A stretch of DNA of 64,000 nucleotides from Euglena gracilis. Lineage: Eukaryota > Euglenida > Euglenophyceae > Euglenales. The number at the start of each line of letters is the position of its first letter. Position 1 is the first letter of the stretch. The notes below the pieces were generated by a model. It was not told where the DNA came from, made no database searches, and was given only the letters and a program-made list of their open reading frames with translations. The stretch spans positions 12,280,960 through 12,344,959 of the forward strand of contig CP154955.1 of the NCBI GenBank assembly GCA_039621445.1. The letters are read 5' to 3'. Shown piece by piece: positions 35,090 through 48,960 of this stretch. The position numbers and the translations under genes were made by a program.

Positions 35090-37017
35090 TGAAGAGTCCA
35101 TGTCAGATTCACGGTGAAAGATTGGGTCCAGGCATTTTTGAGGAAGTTTGCCCCCGCCCCCGGGCGTGGCGGGGGCGATATGGGCAGGCAGGGGGGTAAT
35201 GCACTTTTGACCCACCAAAGGGGGGGGGGGTTCGGGGGGGATAGAGCTCTTGCACACGAAGCCCCACCTCTAAAAACCCCCAGGGTTTGCCGCGCAGGGG
35301 TTAAACAAATGTGTTTTGCGGGGTCTCTGGCTGAACCCAGAGCAGGCTTTTGCTGAAGGACCCCCCACGCTCTTAGCCATTCTGTTGGCGACTGGAGAAA
35401 AGACACAAGCTGGATCCCCCTCTCCCCCCTGGGGCGTCTGGAGGGGGTCCCCTTCGCTGGGGGAAAAAAAGCACAGCACCTGCGGCGCTGTGCGCCGAGG
35501 CAGAAATGATGGTTTTAACTGTGTTTCTTTGGCTGGTTTTGTTCCAAACAAATCCAAAAGGGGGTATTTTGGTCGATTTTGGGGGGCTTAAAAATATGGG
35601 TCACTGGGAAAAGAATTACACTGCACTGATCCCCTGTTTTTCCAACAAAAATAGGTATTTAAAGACGCCCGGTGTGCCGGGTGCTCGTCAGGGCGTGCGC
35701 GGCATGCCGCACACGCGCATCGGCATCCCCGGTGCCTGGGCCGAGTGCCTGGGTCCAATTTGGTTGTGGACGGTCCCTCCTCCCCTGGAACGGGCCGGAC
35801 ATCGCCAGGATGGCAGGCCGGGGACCGCAGGGCACCCTCGCCGGCCCGAGGCGGCCGCTACAGCTAAGGGGGGGATATAGCGGTGGGAATGACTGTCCGA
35901 GAGGGAGGGGCACGGAGGCGGGAAGGACTAATCGCTGGCTGCGGAGGGTGTGAGCCAGGGCTTGACACAGGCCCGGCCGGGCTCGGGTGGCTGAAGTTCT
36001 GGAAAGGTTAGTCACATCTGGGGGGGGTCTGGTTCCAAAGGGAACCTGTGGAACAATGATGTGGGTGGACGTCATGCCTCCTATTCTCTGGTTTCTCAAC
36101 TGACAGTCCGAAATGCAAACCACACTGCTGGGGGGGGGGGGGGCGTTGGGGGGTGGGGTTCGAGAAACAAAAAAAGTAAACATTCTAAGGCAGTGCCAAT
36201 TACCCACCCTATTTTCAGGATTTTGTCGTGTTTTCGCTGTTCCTGGACCCTCCACAGGAGTTCAAAATTTTCTGGTTCAGAGGTCGTAAAACACATTTGC
36301 CCCAAGTTCTTTTTTTGAAAACGTTCAAACAGATATCCCCTGTTGCGGTGTTCTTTGCTCTTCCGCCTCGCCGCTGGTGCGCATGCCCACAGTCAAACCC
36401 TCATTCGAGCACCAGCCGCCAACGGAAGCTCTCCAAACAGGGGAAAGGAGGGTGGTGGTCTGCCAACAGTGAGCTGCAGGAACCCTGAGCAGTGGCGTTG
36501 ACCCCTCCCATCACCAATGGGAGAACTTGAAAATGGCGAGCGTGCAGATGCTTCTCCCGGAGGCACATTTGAAACCCTCCCTCCAAATGTTAATTTGAAG
36601 AAACCAGCCAAATGGGAACGAAACATTCCACAAAATATCCAAATTCAAAAAATGTCATTATCCAAATTCACAAAAAGTGCATCACGCAGGCTTGAGAGGT
36701 GCTGATTTGACGGTCAGATAGGCGCTGCCGGTGCACGGCGACACGCAGACGGCGGAGGCGGGAAGGGGGGGGGGGCGGAAGGGGGCGGGGGGGTGAAACA
36801 AGGGAGGGGGTGTGGGACTTGGGAAGCGTGCAAATTGCCCAAAAGAGCCAAAGGATGGAAACCTCCCCTTTAATGAAGTCATTTTTTGTGACATGCAATG
36901 CAATTCAGAATGTGACAACCCAAATGCAGAACAACTTTGCATTACACTGGCGAGGGTTCTGTGTACGGCCAGGGCGGTTTGGACGTGTGTGGGGGGGGGT
37001 GTATTGTGGGTGGGTGG
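35090..37017. other. no gene recognised
   Basis: It includes a GC-rich segment (about 35665-35960) open in more than one frame without a recognisable product, and several facing C/G runs. Confidence 0.45.
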
Positions 37018-38740
<1,723 letters not shown>

Positions 38741-38782
38741 ATACATACGGCAGCCATACTTTAAATGGACCCCCCCCCTCAG

Positions 38783-39097
38783 TTGCACTAAGGCTTCTTG
38801 TCTGTTTATGGCCGGCGCTAACTTCGCTTTTGGCCCTGTTTGCTGCGTGGTGAGTGACCAGGGACCCCTTACAACAGTGCTCTTTTGTTGCTCCCCCTGG
38901 CCGGGTGAGCAACTCTGGTGTAATTCCAGCGCTGTAGGGACATACACTCACCTTGTGTGGTTGGTGTGGTTCCCGTGGGTGGGTCTACACCCTTGCGCCC
39001 CAGTGCTGCTCTTGCCTCCTGCCCTCTTCTCACTTTTCTGTGTGGGGGATGCATGGCGCAGGCACAACGCCATGACTTGAAAAATTCCAATGTGGCC
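38783..39097. repeat. dispersed repeat G, copy 2
   Basis: Nearly identical to 33989-34308 over about 310 bases, with small differences such as TTATGGCCGG for TTATGCCGG. It forms the left half of the fold-back element. Confidence 0.93.
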
Positions 39098-39240
39098 TCA
39101 CGGTCCCGCGGCTTAGGTAATCCCGGGTCACCAAGTTTCGGCCTTAGGGCGGGTGGCGGGTGGGTAGTGTGCTGCTGGGGGGGGGGTCCATTTAGAGTGT
39201 CCAGGGGGGGTCCATTTAGAGTGTCCAGGGGGGGTCCATG

Positions 39241-39389
39241 TTTTTTGCGTTAATGATGGAATAGGGTTAGGTGCGCGACTTAGGCTTAGGGTTAGGCCTA
39301 ACTTGTACACCTAACACCCGTCTATAAGTTAGGCCTAACCCTAACCCTAAATCGCGCACCTAACCCTATTCCATCATTAACGCAAAAAA
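39241..39389. repeat. long hairpin with telomere-like motifs
   Basis: Arms of about 64 bases (39241-39304 and 39326-39389) are inverted repeats with few mismatches, separated by a 21-base loop. The arms contain AATAGGGTTAGGTGCGCGA and AGGGTTAGGCCTAAC. Confidence 0.93.
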
Positions 39390-40196
39390 AAACTATTTTG
39401 ACCCCCTGGACACTCTAAATGGACCCCCCCGGAGGGGTCCATTTAGAGTATGGCTGCTATACATACATAAACAAACATAGAAACACACACATGCACACGC
39501 ACAGGCCCTTAAATATGCAGAATCAACACGCATGTACCCGTATTTGCAATTTTATCCCAAAAACCTCGCGTGATGTCCACAATGCAATAGTTGCGAAGGG
39601 TAAACTGAGAAAGAAAGGAGCTACTTGCCTGAGACAGGGAATTGCTGGAGCCCTGATATGCTTATGAGAAAAACTGGGCCACCAACTTGCTGTGAAAATG
39701 AACCGACGTTGTGATGCCAAGTGTTTGGTGATACGATGTCTGTTCATCCATAACGAGCACCTCAAAAAGTCCATTGAGGATATGCTCCAAGGAAGTGTTG
39801 TAAAAGTACCCAGGCGACGGTGTCATTGTTGGGTGTGTTGGGGTGCCAGGTCATGCAGGGACGAGAAAAGAATGGGTGTTTCGGCATTTCTCGCCCATTT
39901 CACCATCAAACGAGGTGAGAGTTCGGGCTGTGCAACTTGCAGCGTTCAGCTGGCATAGCGTCTCTGGCGAATGTAGCCTGGATCGTCTTTGATTGTTGAA
40001 TGATGTGTGTGTTCACCCTTTGTCCAAGACATGGTAATGCTCCCTAAATATGCTGTTGACACGGGGGGGGGGGTGTTAATGATACATTTTTACAAAAGCA
40101 CTGCACAACGTTAGGTGGGATTCCGGAAAAGTGCTGTTGACCCGGTGAGCCTCAAGGTACCACAGTTTCATTTTAACTCTCCACTGTCCATCCAAG

Positions 40197-41394
40197 AAGG
40201 GATGTATGGAAAGAATTGGGGAGGGTCCAGACCCCTTCCTAACATGGGGGGGACGCCCCCTCTTCCCGCAAAACGGGGAAATTTTCAGTTCTGGGGAGAC
40301 CGGTCAAAGGGCTGGATATTTGGCATAGTTGAAAAACCCCTGATCTTTCTTTGGAAATAAATTCCAAAAATGTTTAATTTTGAATTTTGGAATTTTTCAT
40401 GTAGGAAACCTCAAAACGTCAAATAATGTGCAATATGTTTCAAAATGAGGGAAAGGGAGAATTCTTATTGCATAAAGAGAAAAAGCAACTTTTGGAACCA
40501 GCCAAGGAGGGGGGTCCGGACGGGGGGATCGGACCCACCCACCCTGGGCCGGGGGGGGGGGATCGGGGGAACCCACTTTTGGGTGTCAATTTTGACTTTA
40601 GGGGTGCCAATTTTGGGGGGTCATCAAAATATCTTATCAAATCCTCCGGCAGGGTACACACTCAGCCAGACTCCCACCTGGGGGGTGGGGGGCGGACCCA
40701 CCCACCCACCCCTCCCTCCACCCCCCACCAGGGTCACCAAACTTTAAAAAAAAATGGCAGCCTTTAACTACTGGCTAGCTAACTACTAACCCGGGGGTTA
40801 GCAGTGAAACGAGAGCCAGCAGATAAACGAGAGGGGGAGATCCATCTTCCTAAACACAAGCAGATGTGGGTTTCGACGGCACTTTTTTTGGATGGTTTCC
40901 ATTGTTTTTAGGGGCAGGGTATGGGTAACGGTTATCGTTCCGAAGAGTATTTGGGTTAGGGTTAGGCCAAGGTTAGGGAGTCAGGCCGAAATCGAGCCTA
41001 AATTCTGGCCTCAGCTTGACCTAATTTTAGGTCCAACTTGGCCAAATCCTAACCCTGACCCTTCTCCCCAGACCCAAACCTCAACGTCCCACCCTAACCC
41101 TAACCCTATGCCGAACCCCGATCCCATGTGGAGTCGGACTTCCGTAGTACACATTTGTCATGGGCAACCTCCGGTGGGGAGCACAAAAACGCAGGGGAAT
41201 TGGGGGGACTGGTCCACCTTCTTAAACGCGGGGGGGGGGGGTCTAAACCCCTCCTCATTTAACTACTGGGCCCTCCCAGGGGAGGGCCCAGTAGTTAAAA
41301 GCTTCCAAAAAAAACTGCCCTCCAAACACCTTACCCCCCTGGGGGGGGGCCCTGCCACCTACCTCAAAACCCAAGGCTTCCCATACATCCCTGC
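40197..41394. mobile_element. family D element, copy 2 with a nested insertion
   Basis: The left end AGGGATGTATGGAAAG and the right end GGCTTCCCATACATCCCTG match the ends of the copy at 62498-62988. Both interiors share AAAAACCCCTGAT, TCCAAAAATG and CCACCTACCTCAA. About 540 bp between inverted TTTAACTACTGG (40755) and CCAGTAGTTAAA (41288) appear inserted. A perfect palindrome around CTGGGCCCTCCC sits at 41258-41298. No target duplication was found. Confidence 0.7.
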
Positions 41395-43860
41395 CGCCGG
41401 GTTCATAAGATCAGGTTTAGCGGGTCAGCTGAAGGGGTGGGAGGGTGTAAGATAAATCAAGGAATGGTTGGTGAAAATACATGACCTCCCACTTATAACA
41501 TCCCCCCACCCTCAAGCCCGCCAACCAAGGGACGACTTCCTGGAACTGAAAGGGGAAGGTTTTTTTTTACCCCACAACCCCTCAAAACTGGGTTGTTGGC
41601 AGAAAAATTATTTGTGATCAACCATCAACAGAATTCCATTTTCGACAAATATTGACAAAAAGTTTCGGGGGCGGTAGGTGTCATTCTTGGAGGGAGTTTG
41701 TTGCATATTTATGTCTGTGTGTGTTTGTGCACATGACCAAAGAGGTTTTCTCGGGAAGTTGCGACCTGACTGTCTGCAAGTGCCAGGGGCCCTAAGAGGT
41801 CCCCTGCCGGCTGCTTTTTACCAACCCCGGGGGGAGGGGGGTGTGGAGTGCCTTGGGGTGCCTGCCCAGGCAGGCGCCCCCCCCCCAGGGGGGTCGGATT
41901 TCGGCCTGCGCCAAGGCACATTCCTTTGAAAATAGGCCATTTTTGGTTCCCTGGCGCCTTCGGCGCCGGGTCTGGGCTAGGGCACTTTTGGCCGTGAGCC
42001 CTACCCCCCCCGGGGGGGGGGGGTCGGATGGGGGGGGTCTTGGCGGGCCGGCCCAGGGAGGCAACCCCCCTCGGGGGTGGGGTCGGCACACAACTAAAAC
42101 ACAGCCTGGTCCCCTGGTGGGCCTTGGTTGCCAGGGCAAAGGCACCCAAACAGGTCCTCTCGCTTATTGCCCCTGTATGACAGCACGACGGTCGCCGCAT
42201 TCAGACAGGCGGCCCAGGGTACCAAGGGAGGCGGATGCCGTGCCCCCAGAGTTTTGGGCGCAGCATGGAGATGGGGCCATAGGTTGGGTGCGGGACATTG
42301 CGCGCGCGACACGGGCAGGCGGTGCTTGGCTGTTCCACGGGAGAAGAATGAAACAAGCTCCATTGATGGCGTTTCAATATTTGAAAGGGAAAACTTGATC
42401 AAACTAAACCTGAAAGGCCGTCGATGATAGTACAAACTTTGGTGCCTTTTGCTTGAAATTGTCTTCTGTGGTGGGCGGGTGTTGAAGCAGGTGAGAGAGA
42501 GTCGGGGGACCCCTCCTCACACAACCTTTCCCTTTTGACCACCGGCTCGGTCCCAAACACAATTCGAATCGGACAATTTCGGATCTTTAGGTGCCTGCAC
42601 GGGTCCACCAGAAGGTCACAACCCTGTGGTTGGTTCCAATATTTGAACATCCCCAAAAATTGAATCCCCTCTCCCTCAAGGGCTTGAATTTCTGCTCAAT
42701 TATAAAACTGGTGGAAAGTTGGGTTACATTTTATTCTGCATTTTCCCATGAATTTAACTTTTGTTTCGCACATGTCCAAGTTTGAGTAATTCAAAAAAAA
42801 ATGAATTAAATTCAACAGTTTTGCAAGCCCCAGTGCTGCTTGGATGAACGATCTAGCACGCCACGGACTCCTCTGTGTTTGTCGCTTAAGATATTGTGGT
42901 ACGCTGGCGTCTTGCACAAAATTATATATTCTCTTCCTATGTCTTCAAAAAAATGATGAGTTTTTCTGGGGTGGCAAATTTTTGATTTTTGTTGCCTCAC
43001 AAAAAGTCTGCACAACGGCATGTCTTTGCTAATCTGGTGCACCACACTACCTGTTTTTTTCCTTCCCCCTTCTCTGCGCACCCCCCCCCCCGGCTCCCAT
43101 TAATGAAGCTATCCGGAGCTTCAACCCACCGCGTTGCAATATCTGGACCCTTCACCTTGAAAGACTTTTGTGTGGGAGGTGCAGGTTTCGGATTTGGGAT
43201 AGGGATAGGGTTAGGGTTAGGGTTAAGGGGGCTGGGGTTTTGGGTGTTCAGGCTGGATTTAGACCTAAACCCCCCGTCCAATACAAAGCCCACCTTGGCT
43301 TGATATTTGAGCAGGACCTCAGGGGGGGCTTTACATTTGAAGGAGGAGGCTCTTGGGAGGATCAAACTTTTTTGGCAACCTCTGTGCATTCAACTGTACT
43401 CAAATACCAATTTTATGCCACAATTGCTTTGTGAACCTCCTGGTTTTTCCCAAAATGTGCACTTTTTGGCCCATCTACTCAATTTTTTTTTAACTGGGTA
43501 CCATCGGCAGTGTTATTCCGAAGTCAGTTTGCATTATCGATGGCATACGTTGCACTGCTGCAGCTTCGCGCAACTTTACAAGGTGTGCCAAAGCTCCAAA
43601 GAAAAAGGCAGGGAATTGTGAAAGGAGGAGAGGTCGCTTTAGGAACCCACGAGAACAGCCGGGGACAGGGGCGGGCACTTCTGCCACACCCCAGCCTTAC
43701 AATTTTTTACCGACCCCTGGGGGGGGAGGGGGGTCGCTGAGCTCTTATCTCTTTATGGGTAAGAGCGAAGCTCACCCCTGGGGAAAAGGGGGGGGGTCGG
43801 ACCCCCCCCGCCCTCCCCCCCCCCCGGGTTGGGGGCACCAGTAGAACCAGCGGATTATCA
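41395..43860. other. no gene recognised; GC-run element near 41800-42100 and telomere-like patch near 43200
   Basis: Around 41950 there is CTGGCGCCTTCGGCGCCGGG, the same hairpin as in families A and B, flanked by facing C/G runs and likely another MITE without defined ends. At 43198-43230 there are GGGATA and GGGTTA units. No coding block was recognised. Confidence 0.5.
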
Positions 43861-44320
43861 CAATGATCGCGGCCCGGTTCCCGGAATTTTTTTCAGTCGC
43901 GAGCGACTGGATTTCTAGTTTCCGAATCACCTCCGTTTGGCCTCTAACCCCCCGCCATGCCCAAGTTATTCACACGCGAAGGGGTCCAAACTGGGTAGGA
44001 TTGGCCTGCCCCCCCCTCTTCCGACTCTGCCATTTCGCTGGGGTCCAAAAATCGGTCGAGGAATCGATTTTTCGAAAATATGTCGAGAAAACGAACATTA
44101 TTTCCGGAAATATCGGTCTGACGAAATGTACCCCCGGGGGCCTTGTATCATCCCCCATTCGCCGTTTGGCCGCTGACACGCCTGGCCCGTGTTCCGGCGC
44201 GCTTTTTTGCAGCCCAAAACGGCCATTTTGGGGTGTTTATTTTTGGTCATTTTTGGGCCAAATAATCGGTTTCTCCAAAGTATCTCGACAATGAAGCAAA
44301 ATCAAAGGAAAAGTCCACAG

Positions 44321-44686
44321 CATACAATTGCTTACCGCCCCCCGGGGGGGGGGGGGGGAGGGGGGTCACTCCACTTTTTTAAAAACCAGTAAGTCACTCA
44401 TTTTCAAAAAACCAGCCAGTCACTACCCCGGGGGGGGGGGGGGTCGGCCACTCAGAAAACGGCCACTTTCCAGTCACTTTAGGCCATTTTAGGCTAAAAA
44501 AAAAATTTCCGGCGCCTTCGGCGCCGGGGTCACTCAAGCCACTTTTGCCCACTCCTGGCCGACCCCCCCGGGGGGGGGGGGGGGGGGGGGGTCCGGGCCA
44601 AAAACGAGTCAGTCACTCTGAAAAAACCAGTCACCCACCCCCCCCGGGGGGGGGGGGGGGTCGGTCAGTGCTTAAGCAATTGCCTG
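44321..44686. mobile_element. family B MITE, copy 3 (best preserved)
   Basis: The ends are CATACAATTGCTTACCG and CTTAAGCAATTGCCTG. Perfect 8-bp duplications GTCCACAG lie at 44313-44320 and 44687-44694. The interior has repeated CCAGTCAGTCAC motifs, the hairpin GGCGCCTTCGGCGCC at its centre and four long C/G blocks. It interrupts older repeat DNA. Confidence 0.95.
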
Positions 44687-44689
44687 GTC

Positions 44690-45540
44690 CACAGAGCAAA
44701 AATGAAGCCCTTGGAATGCCTTATCCAACCATAGTTAACATTTCCCCCAATTCTAGCCTAAGTTACGGCCATTTTTCGCCCAAATTTGGCCCATTTCAGG
44801 GCCATTTTGGGCCGTTTTCGGGGTGAAAACCCTGATGTTTCCAAAATATCTCGGAAATGAAGCAAAATCAAAGGAAATGTCCGGAGACTTAAATTGAAGC
44901 CCTTAAAATCCTCTATCCAACGGTACTTTGAATTCCCCGCAACTCCCAACTAGCCCGAGTTACGGCCATTTTTCAGCCAATTTGGGCCATTTTGTACAGT
45001 TTTGGCCTGTTTTGACTTAGCCGTTTTCGGCCATTTCAGGACAAAAATGGTGAAAAAAAATCGAAAAAAATTTGCCCAGAACCATGTTTTTTGGCCGAAA
45101 ATGAGTGTTTTTCGACCTGCCAGCGCCCCGTTTTGGGCCGCCAACCCATTGACTTTGGGTCAAAAACGGGGCAAAAAAAAGTCGAAAAAAATCAAAAAAA
45201 AATTGCCCGAAACGATGTTTTTTGGCCTCCCAGACCCAGAAAATTTGTTTTTGAGCGAAAATAAGCATTTTTCGACCCGCCAGGCGCCCCGTTTTTCGCC
45301 CGAAACCTGTGGAGTTCGGGTCAAAAACTGGTCAAAAAAAATCGGAAAAAAAACCAATAAACCGGGTGTGAGGTGCATGGGGGGGTAACATTTCATTAAC
45401 ATTTCAGAAATGACCGTAAAATCACTAAAAGTCACTGTATATTCCATGACTGTAATTTCGCGTACACAAAATTTGCAATGCTAGTCTTTTTGGCTTTCCA
45501 TTACGTGCAAGTTCCCTCAAGAGCTCAGCACCATTCAAAC
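44690..45540 (-). repeat. dispersed repeat F, copy 3 (inverted)
   Basis: The reverse complement shares AGTGCTGAGCTCTTGAGG, AAAAAACATCGTTTCGGGCA and CGGCTAAGTCAAAA with 24000-24560 in the same order. Two or three internal units are present. Confidence 0.8.
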
Positions 45541-45542
45541 CT

Positions 45543-45821
45543 GGTCACTCCACTTCAGTCGCTTTTTTTTCGGGAAACCAGTCAGTCACTGGCCCCGGGG
45601 GGGGGGGGTCGGCCACTCTGGAATCCAAAGGGAATTTGACTAAAAAAAAATGAAAAAAGGCCAAAAAAATTTCCGGTGCCTCGGCGCCAGGTCACTTTTG
45701 TGGCTTTTTGCCCCCCGCCCCCGGGGAAGGGGTCCGGTCCAAAAACCAGTCAATCACTCCGAAAAAACCAGTTACCCACCCTGGGGGGGGGGGGGTCGGC
45801 CAGCGCTTAAGCAATTGTCTG
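45543..45821. mobile_element. family B MITE, copy 4, left end missing
   Basis: It starts inside the family at GGTCACTCCACTTCAGTC and ends GCGCTTAAGCAATTGTCTG. It has CCAGTCAGTCACTGG and GGTGCCTCGGCGCC. The left terminal repeat and C/G block are absent, so no target duplication can be read. Confidence 0.85.
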
Positions 45822-48500
45822 ATCCCAACAAGCTGGTGGAAACCCGTGTTTGAGCCGGCGGAAAAATTCGAACGAAATGTGCATGACGAATTGGCGAAAC
45901 ATCTTCATGAAATACACTGTGAAATATGCAAACATAAATAAAATACAAATAAAAAACAAAATAAATAAAATATAACAAAATAAAAATATATAATACACAA
46001 ACATGGCCGCCAGGCCCCCAAGCACCTCCCCACCGACACCGGCAATTGGGGGCCTAACGGTGTGCTTTCTGCGGCAAGGCAGGGATATTACGTGCAATGA
46101 GGCCTCGGGGGAGGAGAGAGTGCGCGTGTCTTTGGAGATGAGGGGGAGAGGGGAAGGTGTGGTCGGATGAGGCACAAACGGTGGACCCGTTCAATTGTTC
46201 AACTTAATTGTCTGGTAGGACTGTTTGGCTGGCCCATCATCAACCCCAACTTTAGAACGTCCTCGTTGATTCCGGCCAATTTTGATTCTTTAACCTCGTC
46301 CGAGACAAACAGTCCAAATGAAATTAACCCTTCTTGAGGAGCTGTCTTGCTTGTTGCTAGTCTGGTTGGTCCTAATTGGGGCTACAAACCAAGGAAGGGG
46401 GGTTCCTAAGTTGGGCCATATATAAACCAAGGTAAATTAAAAAAAGACTGCCAGAAATGGTGGAATGATTAGAATGGAGGTTGGACAGGTTGCTGCGACA
46501 GAGTAATGCCCATTGGTGTCAGATACATAGGCAGACAGGGGGGCCAGGAAAATGCATTGGGGGGGATAAGCTCCCATCTGCACTGTTGGCGCCTGGGCAA
46601 GACATGAACCACGCGGCACAGCTCATGGCATGAGCGCTGCGCGATAGCACCACCGCCGAGGGTCTTCCTCCTAGTGAGTAGCACTGCTGCGGGCACCCCA
46701 GCATCCATATGGCCGCGGCAAATGGATATGGAAACAGTCGGGGGGGGGGGGGTAAACATGCCCTGAGACCACCACTTTGGGCTATCCTCAGCAATTTGCG
46801 AACACCGCTGCCCCCACCAATCATGGGATGGGCACAGGGCTGTAGGTACAGCTACCGGGGAACCCCCCACACCACAGCTGGGGACGTTTCAACTATCCAT
46901 CCTCCCCAAAGAATATGCAACGTCAAAGCCCCTGTGGCCTCTGACCAGGGAGATGTTCGCACTCGGGGGATGGCACCCCCCCATCCGGCTAAGCCACACA
47001 ACAACGTTGGGTTGCTGCCTGCCGATATCGGAGACCTTGAGCAAAATCGTGGAATATTGCGGATATCAATTCTGCATGCCCCCCATCCCATCCCATCAAG
47101 TGCTGCTCCCACTGGGGTTCGATATAACCCCCCCCCAAATAACCTGGCGGGGTGCCAGGTTACTGGAACCAACTTTTGGTCTTCCCCCCCCCCGCCAGGT
47201 TATTTGGGACTTTTTTTCCAGCGCCGTAAAGGAATTTTGCCTAAAAAGGGGGTGCCAAATTACTGGAACCATCTTTTTTTTGCGCCTCCCCCCGCCAGGT
47301 TATTCGGCCCCCGCCAGGAGTCGGGACGCCAGGCTATTTGGGGGAAGGTTTAAGGGCAGGTGGAGGGAACACCCCCTGCCGAAAGTCGTGAATCAATCCT
47401 TGTCGATGTATCTCGATACACCCCCCCCCGCCCGCCAAAGCCAATGCTCGTCGTCATGTCCAACTTCCAAAAAAAGCACCTCGGGGGTTCAGGGTTGCTT
47501 TCCTGAAGACGGCCAAAAGAGGCAGAGGGGTGGGCGTCGGCGTCGAAGAACGGAGGGTGGGCGACGCCAGGGCTGCGTCCGACCCCTGCAGGAGGTAAGA
47601 TGGTGACCACGGTCCTCCCCCGCCAGACCATAAAAAAAGGAAAACAAACCTTTCAGCCCTTTTTGAGACCTTTTCTCACTGGCCATTTCAAACCATTGTC
47701 ACCATTTTCGAGCAGGTCTTGAGCCATTTTCATTCCCATCCACTTTCATTTTCAGCCTTTTCGAGGGGCATTTTCAGACCAACTGGGGGGTCATCATGAT
47801 CAGCACCAAATGGCCGTGAACCAAAAAGTGGCTGGGACTCAGAAACTTGAGTGGACTTCGCCAGGTCCAGTTTGACCCAAGTGGACTTGGCCAAATCAAC
47901 TTTGACCCAATTGGACTTTGGCAACTTTGACCTAAGTCCAGACAGCAAGCCTTCCTCGCGATACCCTGGGAAACAGTTTTGAACCTGTGTAAAATGCTGC
48001 CGCACACTTGCATGCCGGGGTGGCAACAAAAGGCGGTCATGCATGGCATTTAACCGCCCCTGCAAGCGTGCAGTCCATGGTGCAGGTGCAACCTTGCTCC
48101 CCCCATCACCCATTGTGACTCCCCATGGCACAAGGGACGTAGTTAACCCAAGAGGAAAAATTGAGTTTCTCCATCAGAGGGGTATTAAGACTTTTTTGGC
48201 TTTAAGACATATAAACTTTTTTGGCATACTGTATGACAAAATGAACCAAGGATGAGGGGTCAATGAGATGGGGTTTGGACAGTGTACTTCCTTCTGAAAA
48301 GAAGAGTTGCCACTTGCCACCCTTATCCATGTACTTCATTCCAGATATTATATTAATGTCATCTGCAGCAAAAATCCTTAAAAAAAGAACAAAGCACAAC
48401 CACAATTTAGATATTTTTTCACCACTTCTCAAACAGTGCTGAAAAAAAACTGAAACAGTGCTGAAAAGCACTGAAATATTTCAGTGTAAAGCACTTTCAG
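45822..48500. other. no gene recognised
   Basis: Mixed DNA with an A/T-rich patch (45935-46000) and repeated CCAGGTTATT(T/C)GG phrases at about 47140-47340 with C runs. No coding family was recognised. Confidence 0.45.
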
Positions 48501-48514
48501 CAGGGGGGGGGATC

Positions 48515-48960
<446 letters not shown>

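Larger units (their letters stand above)
38749..39457. mobile_element. fold-back, terminal-inverted-repeat element
   Basis: The ends GCAGCCATACTTTAAATGG and CCATTTAGAGTATGGCTGC are inverted repeats, continued by GGACCCCCC runs. TATACATAC lies on both sides (38740-38748 and 39458-39466), a possible 9-bp duplication, though the flank is itself TATG/ATAC-rich. Inside are repeat G (38783-39097), two direct GTCCATTTAGAGTGTCCAGG units and a 64-base-arm hairpin (39241-39389). Confidence 0.85.

Noticed and set aside
35665-35960. GC-rich open region with plausible peptides in three frames
   Set aside because: No frame is favoured and no family is recognised.
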